The notes beneath the pieces are model-generated. The model did no database searches. It was given only the letters and a program-made list of their open reading frames with translations, and had not been told where the DNA came from. A DNA stretch of 64,000 bases, taken from Septoria linicola. Its lineage: Eukaryota; Ascomycota; Dothideomycetes; Mycosphaerellales; Mycosphaerellaceae. Both the position numbers and the translations under genes were made by a program. Numbering within the stretch: position 1 is the first letter of the stretch; every line of letters begins with the position of its first letter. The stretch lies in NCBI GenBank assembly GCA_024114885.1, contig CP099423.1, positions 620,001 through 684,000 of the forward strand, written 5' to 3'. This document shows, in pieces, positions 9,483-21,127 of this stretch.

Positions 9483-10307
9483 ATGGCATCGCGCCTCGAC
9501 GACCGCTGGCTATGGCTCGGAGCCGGCGTGTTCTTCCTCGCCGCCGCCAGCTACATCAAACACGCCCTGACCCACATCGTCCATCTCACCGAGCTCGATC
9601 CCGCACAATTCCCCGCCAATGACCACTCCCACGGCACCCACCCGGAAGAAAGCGTCGACATCAAGACCTTGAGAACACTATGTCTCTCCCCCAACCCCTC
9701 CATCGCCGCTGCGGCGCATAGCTTGGTGATTAGGCGTTTCGCAGGTCAACCCGACGCCATAGAAATCTTACGGAAAGATCTGGACTCGACGAATCCGGAG
9801 ATCAGTCGTAAAGCGAAGCAGGCTGTGCAGTATCTCTATGATTTCGATATAGAGCTTCGAGATCGATTGGGGAGTCGGGGGTTGGATGACTTGGATCTGC
9901 CGATGGGGTATGCAGATGATGTGGCTTATCGGGACGAGAATGGCGAGTTGCAGGTCATGGATGTGGATGAATGGGATGCGGTGGCGAGAGCGAGGAATCG
10001 GCAGCAGGCTTCGTTTGATGATGATGAGAGGGGCATGGATGTGGTTGCGAGGTTGGAAGAGCTCAGTCAGGAAATCGACAGGACGGAGAGAGAGATGGAG
10101 AGTTTGCAATCCGGAGTTGGGCAGGCGCGGTTTGCGGGTTGGGACAGGATTCCTGCACCTCCTCGGCCGCTTGTGCCTAGTGGTCAGCTTGGCGATGAGA
10201 GTAGTAACAGACGCCGGAGGCATAGAGAGGCTATGGTTCTGCATGAGGGTGATGGGATTATCGAAGAAGACGATATTATCAGACCGACACAATCACGTTG
10301 GCCATGA
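9483..10307 (+). CDS. Membrane-anchored armadillo-like hypothetical protein
   Basis: Single-exon, 274 residues from ATG 9483. One hydrophobic segment (LGAGVFFLAAASYI, about residues 10-24) near the N-terminus looks like a signal anchor. It is followed by a helical region with repeat-like units (IKTLRTLCLSPNPSIAAAA, then DAIEILRKDLDSTNPEISR) resembling armadillo/HEAT helices. The C-terminal half is acidic and coiled-coil-like, with EELSQEIDRTEREM. No enzymatic motif is visible. It may be an organelle-membrane protein exposing a helical-repeat domain; function unknown. It is divergent from NOP14. Confidence 0.75.
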   Translation: MASRLDDRWLWLGAGVFFLAAASYIKHALTHIVHLTELDPAQFPANDHSHGTHPEESVDIKTLRTLCLSPNPSIAAAAHSLVIRRFAGQPDAIEILRKDLDSTNPEISRKAKQAVQYLYDFDIELRDRLGSRGLDDLDLPMGYADDVAYRDENGELQVMDVDEWDAVARARNRQQASFDDDERGMDVVARLEELSQEIDRTEREMESLQSGVGQARFAGWDRIPAPPRPLVPSGQLGDESSNRRRRHREAMVLHEGDGIIEEDDIIRPTQSRWP

Positions 10308-10365
10308 GCAGAAGCTTCTCTACATCTATATCTCTCGAAATGGAACAGAAGTGGGTATCATAAAA

Positions 10366-13337
10366 TCAAACCTGCTTGACTGGTATTCCGCGTCCTACTA
10401 TCAGCCGACGGAGCTCTCTGTGGTGATCTGCTTCAAGTCAGCAAAATCGAGGCGTCAGCATGAAGCGATGCGCTTACCAAGATCCGTCTCCAACTCTAAG
10501 AAGATTCTGGACGTTCGCATCCCTTTCTCTTTGATTTCTGTCGTCAAAACGTCTGGCGATATCGGGAAACTGGGATAACTCTCCGCGTCCTGGGCTCGAT
10601 ACACGACGGAGCGGAACTTGCATTCACCCTTCTCGGTGAACTCTAACGAGCTCGTACTGCTTTTGCTTTCAATAGTGTAGCTGTCAGTACCGACTGCAGA
10701 GTGTCAGTGAAGCTTTACGCAGCGGCCAGTCTTTCGGCACTTACTGTCCGCGATCAGACATGTTCTCAGCTTTGTCTCCTTGTCGTACCCGAAAACCGCC
10801 ATTTTGTATCTGCTGGCCTGCGCTGGAGGCGGTACTGGCAGACGCTGTTGTTGCCCCTGGCCAATTGGTTCTGCACGTCGTGGTGGCTCGTGTCCGATCG
10901 TTGCATCTACATGTGCATAGCGATTCTGGTATGCTTCCGGGCTTAGGGTTTCCCAGATCTGCACGACTCCACTCACAACTTCGTGCTCCTCGTTCCGATG
11001 CCACCCTCGATACTCAATTGCTTTGCACGACTTGAAGCGTATATTAGCGCTTCTGCTCGATCGGTCTTCCTGAACGTCCGGGATAAGCAATTGGTGGCTC
11101 ATCAACGTGATGAACTCCAGGTAGCTTGCGGTGGCAAAAAAGTGTAGTGTGATGCCACGGAAGAGATTGGCGAAAGCACATTTGAGGATGACACCGTCCC
11201 TGCTCGTTTGTGAGCTCTGACTGAATGTGCGAGTCGATACATAATCGAAGAGTGCGATAGGTGTGAAGTACACGTCATGCACAGACCCTAAATCTGTTAG
11301 TTGAAGAGCTTGTATCGGGACAAAATAGCTCACTGATATCTGTCCTTGAGTGTGACGAAGGCTCTCCTTCGTACTCGAGTGTAAGGTTGACTTCAGGTGG
11401 TCTTGTTCGCGAGTATGGCGTGCGATACAACTGGAGTCGGCACGGGACGGGCTCGCGTTGGACTTCAGTGGTGAATGAAGTGATCCTGGTGCGATGTTTA
11501 GCATTATAACAGTGGTGACATCGAATGGGAACTCTCACCAACTCGCCAGGTCTGGTTCGATATGCATGTCACCAGGCGTCCTGAAAATGTCCCTGCCTAG
11601 GCCAGAAGAGCTGAACACCTTGAGACATTCTCTGATTGTAGGCCTCTGTCTGGGATCAATGCTCAACATCGCTCGCAGCTGCTCGATGACGCTTTTCGTC
11701 TTTGGGTGGCGACGATTGTGTAGTAGTCTCAACTCCCGATCCACATTGGCTCTTAGCACCTTCTGCGTAGCTGTGCCATGACCATTCCGGACCCAAAATG
11801 CACCACTTTGGTTGTTTTCTGTCTCGTGTAGCCGTTGCGAGTAGAATGTCTGCACTGCGTCTTGTCCGCCTCCTTCAGCTGCTGCGCGTATGAATATCAG
11901 GGCCTGGAGCAGAACGCATGCCATGGACCATACATCATAGCTTGCGGCAAGACTCGAGCGCTGTCGTAGCTCATGCTCAGGTGGCGCATAATCGCTTGTT
12001 CCCACCGTGCCCTTAGCTGCCTGCCCAAAATCGGTGAGAAGCAAGGTGCCACCATCGCCTACCAGAATATTCGCAGGCTTGATATCAAAGTGGCCGAGGA
12101 TAGCAGGTCCAGGGCGTCTCGTCTGTATGGTACCGTCTGCTACTTCGTGTATCGTAGCTACTGCATCCACGATTCCAAGAAGAGAGCGCCAGAGACCATG
12201 GTCGAGCAGGATAGTGTGTTCCCAAACTCGGCTGAGGAAACCTCCCAAGAGTGCTGGAGGTGCGGACTCATGCAGATATTCCTCAAGATTGTGCTGCTCG
12301 CGCTTGAACAACAGACTGAGGTAAATATCATCTGCGTGCTCCCTAAAAGCGAGCAGGACTTTCGCAATGTTCGCGTGGTCTAGGCTCCCAAGCGCCAGAG
12401 CCACCAGGGCTTCCTTCTCTTCATGGGTAGTCTCGTTTTCTGCTTCAGAGGCCCGATGTCCATCGTCACTGCCTGTGTCATCCTCCAGCAGCTTGAAGCG
12501 CTTACGAAACAGCTCCGGTTTCTAAGGTATTGTCAGACATCACATTGAGAGTTTAGTCCATGAAGGATGACATACTGTAAGCTCTTCGTTCTGACAGTGG
12601 GTTGGCTCTATCCTGCACCGGGAAAAGCGAAGGCCAGGTTTGCGTGGCTTGTCAATCTGATCTTCGTGCTCAAGCACTAGAGGTAAGTTGATGTCGGAAA
12701 GGAAGTAGTCTTCAATCTTGTCTGATCGCCGCACAGTCTTCACGCTTTGAAGGCGAAACTTCCATCGTACACAGTCACGGAACGTAGATGCAACACACGT
12801 TAGACATTGCTGTGGCAGTGGAGTACCGGCTCGAGTCTCCTCATCGTGAACACATTGCGCCTCGCTGGCAAATCGAAACAGCCGTCGACGCAAACGCAGG
12901 CCTGGATTGCTCCTGAGTCTGCGATCGAATCGTTGCAAACTCTCGTCTTCACTCCTCATGTACTCTCTCAATGCGAAGAGGCACCCGGATAAAATCAAGG
13001 TCGCGAACGACTTGAGATTATCGTCACTGCTCAAGATCTCGCTTGGCAGCGCTCCCTCGCGCTCGTCATCTTCAAGCGCGCCGTGTTGAGGCCTGCAAAG
13101 GTCACACTCGCAGCTTAAGAGATCGTGTATCCTGGTGAGGCTGTCTTGTGAAGTCGGAAATGCTGCCCGGAGCCTCGCCGAAGTCGGCAGAAGAGACGCG
13201 TCGTCGCGATCATGGTATTCTCCTTCGCGGCTTATGCTGCTTTGCTTCGAACATTTGTCGCGCAGCAAGACGAGCGCATCGTCATTTCTGCAGTTCTTCG
13301 AGGAGGCGTAGCTCAGAAATGAAGTGGTGTTGCTCAT
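10366..13337 (-). CDS. Protein kinase of fungal-specific type, six exons
   Basis: Exons 12576-13337, 11539-12521, 11334-11485, 10745-11287, 10478-10693 and 10366-10427 (905 residues). The five introns are 46-54 nt, all GT-AG, and every phase is consistent. The kinase core lies in exon 2: catalytic loop HFDIKPANIL (HRD changed to HFD), DFG in LLLTDFGQA, then SDYAPPEH (APE-like) and a C-lobe ending RQRPTIREC. The N-terminal 250 residues carry scattered Cys pairs; the C-terminal 330 residues after the kinase are unassigned. The N-lobe is weak: no glycine-rich loop is evident before the plausible lysine in FRKRF. The ATG at 13335-13337 is the only Met after the upstream in-frame stop. Substrate unknown. 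Confidence 0.88.
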
Positions 13338-13905
13338 CACCCAGGAGTGCGACTACGGCGAGCATGTGTCATGATCGTGAGGAAGCTGTAGTCGAGGCAA
13401 GAGGCATCGGAATGATGGAAGGAGACAGTAGCAGAATCACATCTGGCGGCTACAATAATGCAATCATGCGTGCGTCGTATCTTCTCGTCGCCTCTGCAAG
13501 CTTGCCCTCGGGAAAGATTGCGATGCGAATGCGCCCTCGCTTGCAGGACAGCTGAGAGGCCGCATGATGGACACAAAGAACCAGAGCCACTCTTGGCCCT
13601 AGGAACCACAAATCACAGTCCTCTATTGCAGCCACCACGATAGCTCATGCAGGACGATGCTCAAAACGGGCGCTGTGCTTCGCCTCCACGAGCCTGCCCA
13701 GTCTGGGTACCCTCGTTTCGACTCACCGGAAGGTGTGCATGCAGGTAACACAGATCAGCTCATCGCATTGAGCGCGGGTTTTAGAATGGCAGTGGGCGGA
13801 GCTACAAATGTGCTGCCATCAGGTACAAGTTCAATAAGGCCAACTCATGTTTGCTGTCTGGTCGCGGCCTTGCAAGCATATCCCAATTCCTAAGGCCTGT
13901 CTATC
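13338..13905. other. Divergent intergenic region, kinase / permease
   Basis: It must hold both promoters. No coding or RNA signal was recognised; open frames on both strands are short and lack family features. Confidence 0.5.
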
Positions 13906-16269
13906 ATGGCTATGAATGGCCACATGAATGGTCACCTGCAAGCAGGACCAGGCGTGCCTCGTAATGAAGATCAAGGCTCTTCGGTCGGCACGCGACGCTC
14001 ACAGCAAGATACCATTGATGAACGAGAACAGTGGCCCGGTCACTTTGTCAGCACAGACGACGATATCAGCGAACATGTTGACAACTCCAGGCCGGACCCG
14101 AGGGTCAAGCAGATCAGAAATTTGTCGACCTTGGACGTTGCTTCGCTGATTGCAAACAAAATGATAGGTGCGAGGAAGTACGTCGGAGACGCAATGCGAC
14201 AGTCGCTGATCATGGTGGTCTCAGGCACCGGCATCTTCACAGGCCCAAGTACTGTCCTCCAATTGACGTTGAACAAGAATGTTGCCATTGGGCTATGGAC
14301 TCTAGGCTTGATCTATACCCTGTTGAGGTACACAGCTTCCGACGATAACTTCATGCTCGGCCACTAACTTGAGGCTATAGTATGATGTTGTACATTGAGT
14401 ACGCCAGGAAGCTTCCCTTCACTGGTGGCGAGCTTGTCTACGTGCGCATAGCTTTGCCGCACTCATGACCGAGTGGAGGCTAACAGGATACAGATGGACG
14501 ATGCCATGCCCAAGCCTCGCTTGTTAGCTTATACGCTATATGCGTTTTACTTCGTGTTTTTATACACGTCGACGGCGAACTGCATGAATTTTGCACGATT
14601 TGTGCTTGCGGCTGCCAATACCTCATACTTTTCGAGAGATGGTCTGGACAAGAATCAGAGACTTGTGAGATTCATGGCCGTCGTGGCGATCACCTCCATC
14701 TGCATTCTGTTGTACGTCTCTAACACGAAAAGTAAACTGGTCAACCAGGCCACGGCGGGTGCCAAAATTTTGCTGTTACTGGGCGCAATTTTCGCCGGCG
14801 CAGCTTACATTGGTAAAGAGCAGTCTGCCGGACGACTCAGCGGTTCCAGCGAGCAGTGGAGCATGACTGCCACTACTGGCGCAGTAAGGTGGCCACTCGC
14901 GCTCATAACTGTCCTCTTCAGCTATCACGGGTGGGAAAACGCCACATTGGTGCGTTGTTCAGTCAAGCTTGCGGAATTGTCAACAGAGTACTGACTCGTG
15001 GCAGGTCGCTGGAGAAGTCGATTCATTCAAAGTCCTGCGACGAGGCTTCCTTCTCGCCGTCTTTGGCGTAGGTGCCCTCTACATCGCCATGGCGATACTT
15101 GTAGTAGGTCTTACTATGCTACAGCATCGGTCGCTTCGCTGACTTGTTAGTGCGCTGCTTTCGACTGGCAGAATGGCGGTAGCGAGAACGATGTACCCAT
15201 CGTACCACTAGCGCTCTACTTTGGAGGCAGTCAAGACAGCGATGGCACAATGAGAGGCCGTGGCGCGATTGCTGCCGCAATGTTGATCTCGATGTCGGCG
15301 TTTGGCAGCATTCTCAGTGTGTCGTACACCTGTGTGAGAGTCAAGCAAAGCATCGGTTGGGCCAATATCCTACCATGGTCACAAGTCTGGAGACGTCAAG
15401 GGCCGATACAGCCAGACTACGGCTGGCAAGTCAACAAGGACAACGTGCGAGAACTGACGTACACATTTTCTGAGCGCCCCTTCAACAGACCTGGCACGCC
15501 TGAAGGAGGGATCATTCTCCATTGGCTTACCACAGTCCTCTACATTTGCGGTACTGCAGGTTACGCCAGGCTCACCAACGCAATCACTTTTGCAAACCAG
15601 ATTCTGGTTTTCGGGCATTTCTGGGCAGAAGCCGCGGTCGCGTTCCTGTTCATCGGGATCGGTTCTTGGGGTTTCTCTCCGGGTCCGGTGACATACTTTC
15701 CTGCTTGGAATTGGCACTCAACCTCCAAAGGAGACTCGCAAAGTGGGCATCCTCCAAAATGGCTGAGGCCGGCAGCGGCTCCTTGGGCTGGTCCGCTCTT
15801 GCTGGGCTCGTCGGTGTTTGTCGCCAGCTTTGTGGTCATAGGTGCTGCATGTGCTGATTCGAGAGGCCGCATTCTACTATATGTGGTGCTCGGCATCATT
15901 GGTGGTGGACTAGCTTACTGGTGGGGCTTTGTGAGATACGCGTCTGCTCACAAGGTCTATCAGTTCTTCGGCTTCAGACTCAAGAAACAGGTACACGGCA
16001 TCGATGACAAGGACGACCCACTTCGAGTTTGCGACTGGTGCGATTTACTCAACGCGCAGCACCGTCATCCGACAGAGAGTTACGAGTTCTACAACACAAT
16101 CCAGCTTGAGAGCAAGAACCTTGGACCACGACTACTGTACACGTTCTTCGATGGCACGAATCAAGACAGCGCTGTGCAGATCTGGCATGATCTGTGGCAG
16201 AAGCTTTGGTCATGTTTTGGTCCTCGTCAGCGCACGTCGCAGAGCATAGCGCTTCAGTCGACTTCTTGA
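13906..16269 (+). CDS. APC-superfamily amino-acid permease (methionine-permease-like), six exons
   Basis: Exons 13906-14167, 14225-14327, 14381-14441, 14494-14949, 15005-15100 and 15151-16269 give 698 residues. All five introns are 50-57 nt with CTAAC, CTGAC or CTGAT branch motifs and consistent phases. A hydrophilic N-terminal tail of about 85 residues precedes TM1. The intron 1 junction restores NKMIGTGIFTGPST, the unwound TM1 substrate-binding signature of LAT/MUP1-type transporters. Further hydrophobic segments fit a 12-helix permease (FSYHGWENATL, AFGSILSVSYT). The protein is somewhat longer than yeast Mup1 because of both tails. Likely a plasma-membrane amino-acid importer; substrate not determined. 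Confidence 0.9.
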
Positions 16270-16613
16270 CGAGATCAACAGGTGCTTGCATCGAGTCGCG
16301 CAGGATATGCTGCTCAATTTGACACATGCGGAGCATGAAAATTGCCACATAGAGGGTCAAGATACTACTAATAATCAAAGGAGCTCGCTTAATCAATCTC
16401 AAATGTCAGATACGCCGGTTTGACAGCACTCATATATGACTCGATGCAGGCCGCAGCATTGGCTGTAGTCTTGTGACGTGGCGCCCTCCGCTTCGCGAGC
16501 GACTTATCAGCTAAAGCTCGCTCCTGCCAGTTCCTCGCATCCTAAACCTTGGATTGCGCCACTCTACTCACTAAACGTTGCGATCTGGCACCAGATCCTA
16601 CCCTTCAGGCACG
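16270..16613. other. Intergenic region
   Basis: Between the permease stop and the small three-exon gene. Nothing recognised. Confidence 0.5.
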
Positions 16614-16999
16614 ATGACAGCTCAAGTGTTTGTCAACGAAAGCAAGACTTGGGTACACACAGACATTCTTCATTATGCAAGCCGCCAGGATGTCATCAAC
16701 TATCTGGAGACGCTATATCCTACCAGGTTCGACCTTAGGCGAAGGAAGAATGTACAGAACTACAATGTTGATGTAAGCACATTTTATACATGTGTGTAGC
16801 AGCAGTAGCTGACTGTCGGCCTACAGACTCGGCCCAACGGCAACCACAGAGTATGGGCAGCACGCCAGCTAAGAGATGTAAGCACGCACGTTCGGATGGG
16901 CGACCACGGCTGACAGTCTGACACCAGGACGAAATCAAAGCGCTGGAAGACAACAACAACAGCAAAAGCAAATTCTCAGATGAGGACGATGATGGTTGA
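16614..16999 (+). CDS. Hypothetical 93-residue protein, three exons
   Basis: Exons 16614-16772, 16827-16877 and 16928-16999. Introns 16773-16826 and 16878-16927 both begin GTAAGC and have CTGAC branch motifs and CAG acceptors, all phase 0. The protein starts MTAQVFVNESKTW, has a helical middle (VINYLETLYPTRFDLRRR) and ends in an acidic tail, KFSDEDDDG. No signal peptide or membrane segment. Not recognised. The two clean introns make it a credible gene despite its size. Confidence 0.7.
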
Positions 17000-17358
17000 A
17001 CGCAACGTGATGCCAGACCAGAGCTTGCAAACATCACAGGTCGGGAGCTTCCCAAAGCACGAATGTGGATCGGCGGCTGGGCAGGCGGGTAGGTGGCTTG
17101 ATGCATGCAGGGCTGTGCTGCATGGCGCTAAGGTGCGGCCTCACGCGACTTTCGGACATGCAACAAGATAAGCCACGCTCGTGTAGCCGGACAACCTCAG
17201 CTGCGGACCGGCAGTGCTCGAACATGACTTGCCTGACAACAGAGGCCACGAGCTGTACATTCACCTTAATAGCGTCTCCTAGCAGTATGCTCAGCACGAG
17301 GCCATGCATTTCACTTCCAACTACTGTCAATCACTAGTGATCATACAAGCAGGCTACC
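17000..17358. other. Intergenic region
   Basis: Upstream of the CorA-like gene. No feature recognised. Confidence 0.5.
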
Positions 17359-18795
17359 ATGTCGCAGTCGCCAGATAGCACTGGAAAGTCCAGTTCGTCT
17401 CCCACAGCCATCACAGAGAAGACGATACCGGCTACTGGACGCACTGATTCCGGACTGTCACAGCAGACCGTTGGAGGCACCCCACGCTCAGCTTTGACCA
17501 AGGTAAAGGCATGGGAGATCAGCGAAACTTCCAGCTTTGCGCCAGCATCCTTCAACAGTGGACCTCCCAAGTCGGCTTCAGATCTAGAGGACTATCTGAG
17601 TGCAGCATACAACTCGACACGAGCGCGAGAGAGTAGACTGTTTCGCGTCGAGCAACAACACTCTCGTGATCACATTGATCCAGACGCCGGAGACCTCAAG
17701 ACACTTCTGGATCGCCTGGGTGCCTTTCCTGCGCTGAGAAAAGTTCTTGCAGCGTTTCACAGAGATGGTAGTGACTGCTACGTCGGCAAAGCTGCAACGC
17801 ACTTCAGCCCCCCTATCGAGCCTGGTGATGTCCTGGAGCTCGCCTGTCTTCTTAAGTATGTCGAGCTCAACGATCGCCAGACTGCGGTGATAGAGGGTAG
17901 CGAATCATTTCTGGAGGTCCAACGATGGTCGTTGCGACAGATGGCGTACTATCAATCTTATAATCCGGCACAAGGATCTGAGTCAACACTTTTGGTGAAC
18001 CCCTCGATGGAGTGCTGGCAAAGCGTACGAGGCAGGTGTAAGGATCAGACACAGCTAAAACTATACGGCAACTGGATGCGAACACCACTACTCGTCTTCT
18101 CAAGCCTCGCAGCGAATTGGTCTTCCTACGTAGCAGCACTCCACAGAGCAGTTGAAGAAGTGAAAAACGACGCATCCTTCACCGACCCCAGACATCAACG
18201 CATCGACGAAGCAGACACCCGCTCCCTACAAACCTGCGTCGAACTCATGGACCGCCTTCAACACGCCACCCACGTCCTCGGAAACAACATCTCTATCCTC
18301 GAAACCGCTCTCCATCAAGCCAAAAAGCGACAAGCCATCCTCACAAACCCCTCCAAACGAGACCACGCCCTCTTCGAATCTGCAATCGAAGACATCAAAA
18401 CCGAACTCCACTTCCACCGCAACCAAATCAACCTCATCATCGAACGCCTCGATCGCACAAGCACAACAATTAGCAATCTCATCCAACTCCGCGGATCATA
18501 CAACATGGAACGCATGACCGCGCGATCGATCCTCGAAGCACGAGCAGTGCGGATCATCGCGCTTGTGACGTTATGTTTCATCCCTCCGACGTTCACGACG
18601 GGGTTTCTCGACATGGGAAGTTTGGATATTTCGAGGTCGGAGTCGGGGCATTTGATCGTGGATGCGAAGCCGGAGTTTTTGTTTTTCTTGGCGATTACGC
18701 TGCCGCTAGTGGTGGTTGTGGTGGGGGCGTGGTTGGTGTATGATTGGCATAGTATGCGGAAGGCGAGGAGGGAGGATCATATAGAGCTGCTTTAG
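17359..18795 (+). CDS. CorA-like (Mg2+ transporter-type) membrane protein
   Basis: Single-exon, 478 residues. The layout is that of fungal CorA-like proteins. A long cytosolic domain is followed by an extended coiled helix (about residues 285-395, ending RMTARSILEARAVRII), then two C-terminal membrane segments, ALVTLCFIPPTFTTGF and FLFFLAITLPLVVVVVGAW. The short basic tail ends EDHIELL. Between the two membrane helices, where canonical CorA has the GMN selectivity motif, the sequence reads FLDMGS, so GMN is absent. This is common in fungal CorA-like proteins of unknown substrate; magnesium transport should not be assumed. Confidence 0.85.
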   Translation: MSQSPDSTGKSSSSPTAITEKTIPATGRTDSGLSQQTVGGTPRSALTKVKAWEISETSSFAPASFNSGPPKSASDLEDYLSAAYNSTRARESRLFRVEQQHSRDHIDPDAGDLKTLLDRLGAFPALRKVLAAFHRDGSDCYVGKAATHFSPPIEPGDVLELACLLKYVELNDRQTAVIEGSESFLEVQRWSLRQMAYYQSYNPAQGSESTLLVNPSMECWQSVRGRCKDQTQLKLYGNWMRTPLLVFSSLAANWSSYVAALHRAVEEVKNDASFTDPRHQRIDEADTRSLQTCVELMDRLQHATHVLGNNISILETALHQAKKRQAILTNPSKRDHALFESAIEDIKTELHFHRNQINLIIERLDRTSTTISNLIQLRGSYNMERMTARSILEARAVRIIALVTLCFIPPTFTTGFLDMGSLDISRSESGHLIVDAKPEFLFFLAITLPLVVVVVGAWLVYDWHSMRKARREDHIELL

Positions 18796-18960
18796 TCAGG
18801 TTAGGCAGTCTCAAAAGTTTGTGTTTGAATCGTGTCGTGATGCGTGGTCGCATTTTCATGTTCATTGACTTTCTGGTTGCTAGTCTGCTGGGGATTAATT
18901 GTCCTTTGCAAAACATGCTAATGCCGTGCAAGTGTAGCACTTCCTGCGACTCTTGACTCA

Positions 18961-21127
18961 TTACAGCAACAAGAACAGCGGCAACATTTTCAAGAAGTTC
19001 GGCGTGCCAAGTCCAGTGACAGGATCCCACCCGGAGACTGCAGTAAAGCCAGGTGTGCTGCATCCTTGGTTACCACCAGAGATGACATCGTTGAAGACTT
19101 CGGGGTGAGCATATGCCACAGGGTTGATGAAGCCGATCGAGCCTTTGCCGATGTTGATTCTCGCCTCGTTGATCAGAGTTATAATCGATCCAAGGGTGGG
19201 TGCAGAGGCGGAAGTTCCGTATACCTTGGCCCAAGCACCATTGATAGCCACGACATAGTTGGCTCCATTGGCGCTGATGTCTGGGAAACCACGCGTCTGC
19301 TGGCTGTTGTTGTACTGTGCCGAAGTATATGGAGGGAGGTGATTCTTGAAGTACGACTTGACAGCCGCCGACTGGTAGGATGGCAGTGGGAAGACGTTGC
19401 TGAAGCCACCTCCCGAGTAGATCACGGTCTCGCAAGCTTGCTCGGGTTGCGTGGGAGTCACCAGGATGTTGGTACCTGGCTTGACCTGGGTAGCTCCGAC
19501 GCTAGTAACGTAGGGACATGTGCTTGGGAATGCAGGGTTGAAACGACCGCCTGGCACACTGGCGTCCTGGTATGGAGCATCCTCGCCTGGGCCGTTGATG
19601 CATTGACCGCCATTTCCGGCGACACCGTAATCACCGCTGGAGTAGAGAACGGACACGCCCATCATGCCGAGCTTCATGTATTCGTTGCATTGGCGGCGTT
19701 CATATGCGGGAGTAAGATCATGCTCGTTGTAGCCGTATGATGTGGAGATGACCTTGGTGGCTGCAAAACCACCGCAGTTCTTTGGGCCTACAATGTGATT
19801 ACTTCAGCGTTTGTCACTTTCGATCACTGAGTAACCATTTGCCGACTCACCTTTATAGCCTCCAGGAGCTGGGTCGGGGTAAGTTGCGTCTTGTGAAGGG
19901 TCTAAATCAAGCTCGTTAGTTTTGTCTCTCAGCTAGTTGATGCAGCCCTATTCACGTACCATCGCCACCTTCATAAGAGCAGTAAGAGCCATCGATGGCA
20001 TCGAGGAAATCGTTGAAGCTTGCGCCTTCTACTGTGTCGCCGACCTGATACAAAGTTGTCTTCTGCGGGTACACAAGTGCCATTCCGTACTCCAGATCCA
20101 AGTTGCTCTCGCCGTTATAGGCGAAGCCAGTCATGCCCTGATCGATTGTGCCGCCATCAATTGAGTCGAAGATAGGACGATCGCCGACTTGTCTCGTGCT
20201 GAAGTTCTTGAAGAACAGATCAAGGTCAGATGGGATATATGCTTGTGGAGTGTACTCGACAATTCCGAAGCTGTTCCTTGGGTTGGCAGTCAGACCTGGT
20301 GGGAACTTGTACAAAGCTCTCAAACAGTTTGGCGTGGTCTGGCAGCAGTTGTCAGTTTACATTTCCGGGGTTCGTTCGTATATCTCACCTGCTTGTCACA
20401 GTCACTCAACTCCTTGATGAAGTTGCTCTTTGCAAGTGGCTCGAACTTTGGAATATTGCCACTGCTGGGGCTACCCGGCTTGATATGCTGGCTGAGGGCA
20501 CGTGATTCCAGTTCTGAGCTGGCCTCCCTAGGTCGAACCTTGGCATCGAAGTGAACAGTAGGAGTGATGAAGTCGATCTTGTCCTGGAGTCCTGCTGGAA
20601 TGCTGTATTTCTCGCAAGCCACTTGTGGCTGACCGGTTTCAGAGTGCTCGTAAGTGAAGTACTTCGTCTTCAGCAGATTCTCTGCTTCGTCCACAGTAGC
20701 GTGAAAGTTCAGCCAGCCGAGACTCTGGGATTGCTCGATTCGCTCGTGATTGATACCAGCCGATGATAGCCAGTTCTTCACTGCGTCGATCGTGGACTTG
20801 CTGTAAGCGAGTAAGCAACAGTACTCAGAAGTTCTGCTGAAAGGCATACCTTGGAGCGAAGGCAGTAGCCACATCCTCTGCGGTCCAATGCTTTCCATAC
20901 TTGTTCGATTCTGGATGCGACACTTCCATGAGCCAGTCCTCTCCCTTGTCCAGATTGCTCTGCGCAAGTGCAATCCGCATTGGAAGCACGGCCCTTGGAC
21001 TTAGTTCCTCTCTCTTGACCCAGCCATGGGGAATGGAGTCTCTGCTCTCGTGCAAGACATGTGGTGCTGCCAGAGGCGAGGCAGAGCAGGAAGCTACCAA
21101 AGCAGCCAACAACGTCGAGACCAGCAT
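18961..21127 (-). CDS. Secreted sedolisin (S53) protease, five exons
   Basis: Exons 20850-21127, 20389-20800, 19960-20338, 19851-19901 and 18961-19787 give 648 residues. Introns are 49-63 nt and all phases agree. A signal peptide (MLVSTLLAALVASCSA) is followed by an activation prodomain to about residue 200. The peptidase has the sedolisin catalytic Glu/Asp in NGESNLDLEY (about residue 305), the catalytic Ser in YGTSASAP (about 565), and a Ca-site region NDVISGGNQGC near the end. It probably acts in the acidic extracellular space as a tripeptidyl-peptidase or endopeptidase. Start chosen at the Met that directly begins the signal peptide; it converges with the CorA-like gene. Confidence 0.94.
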
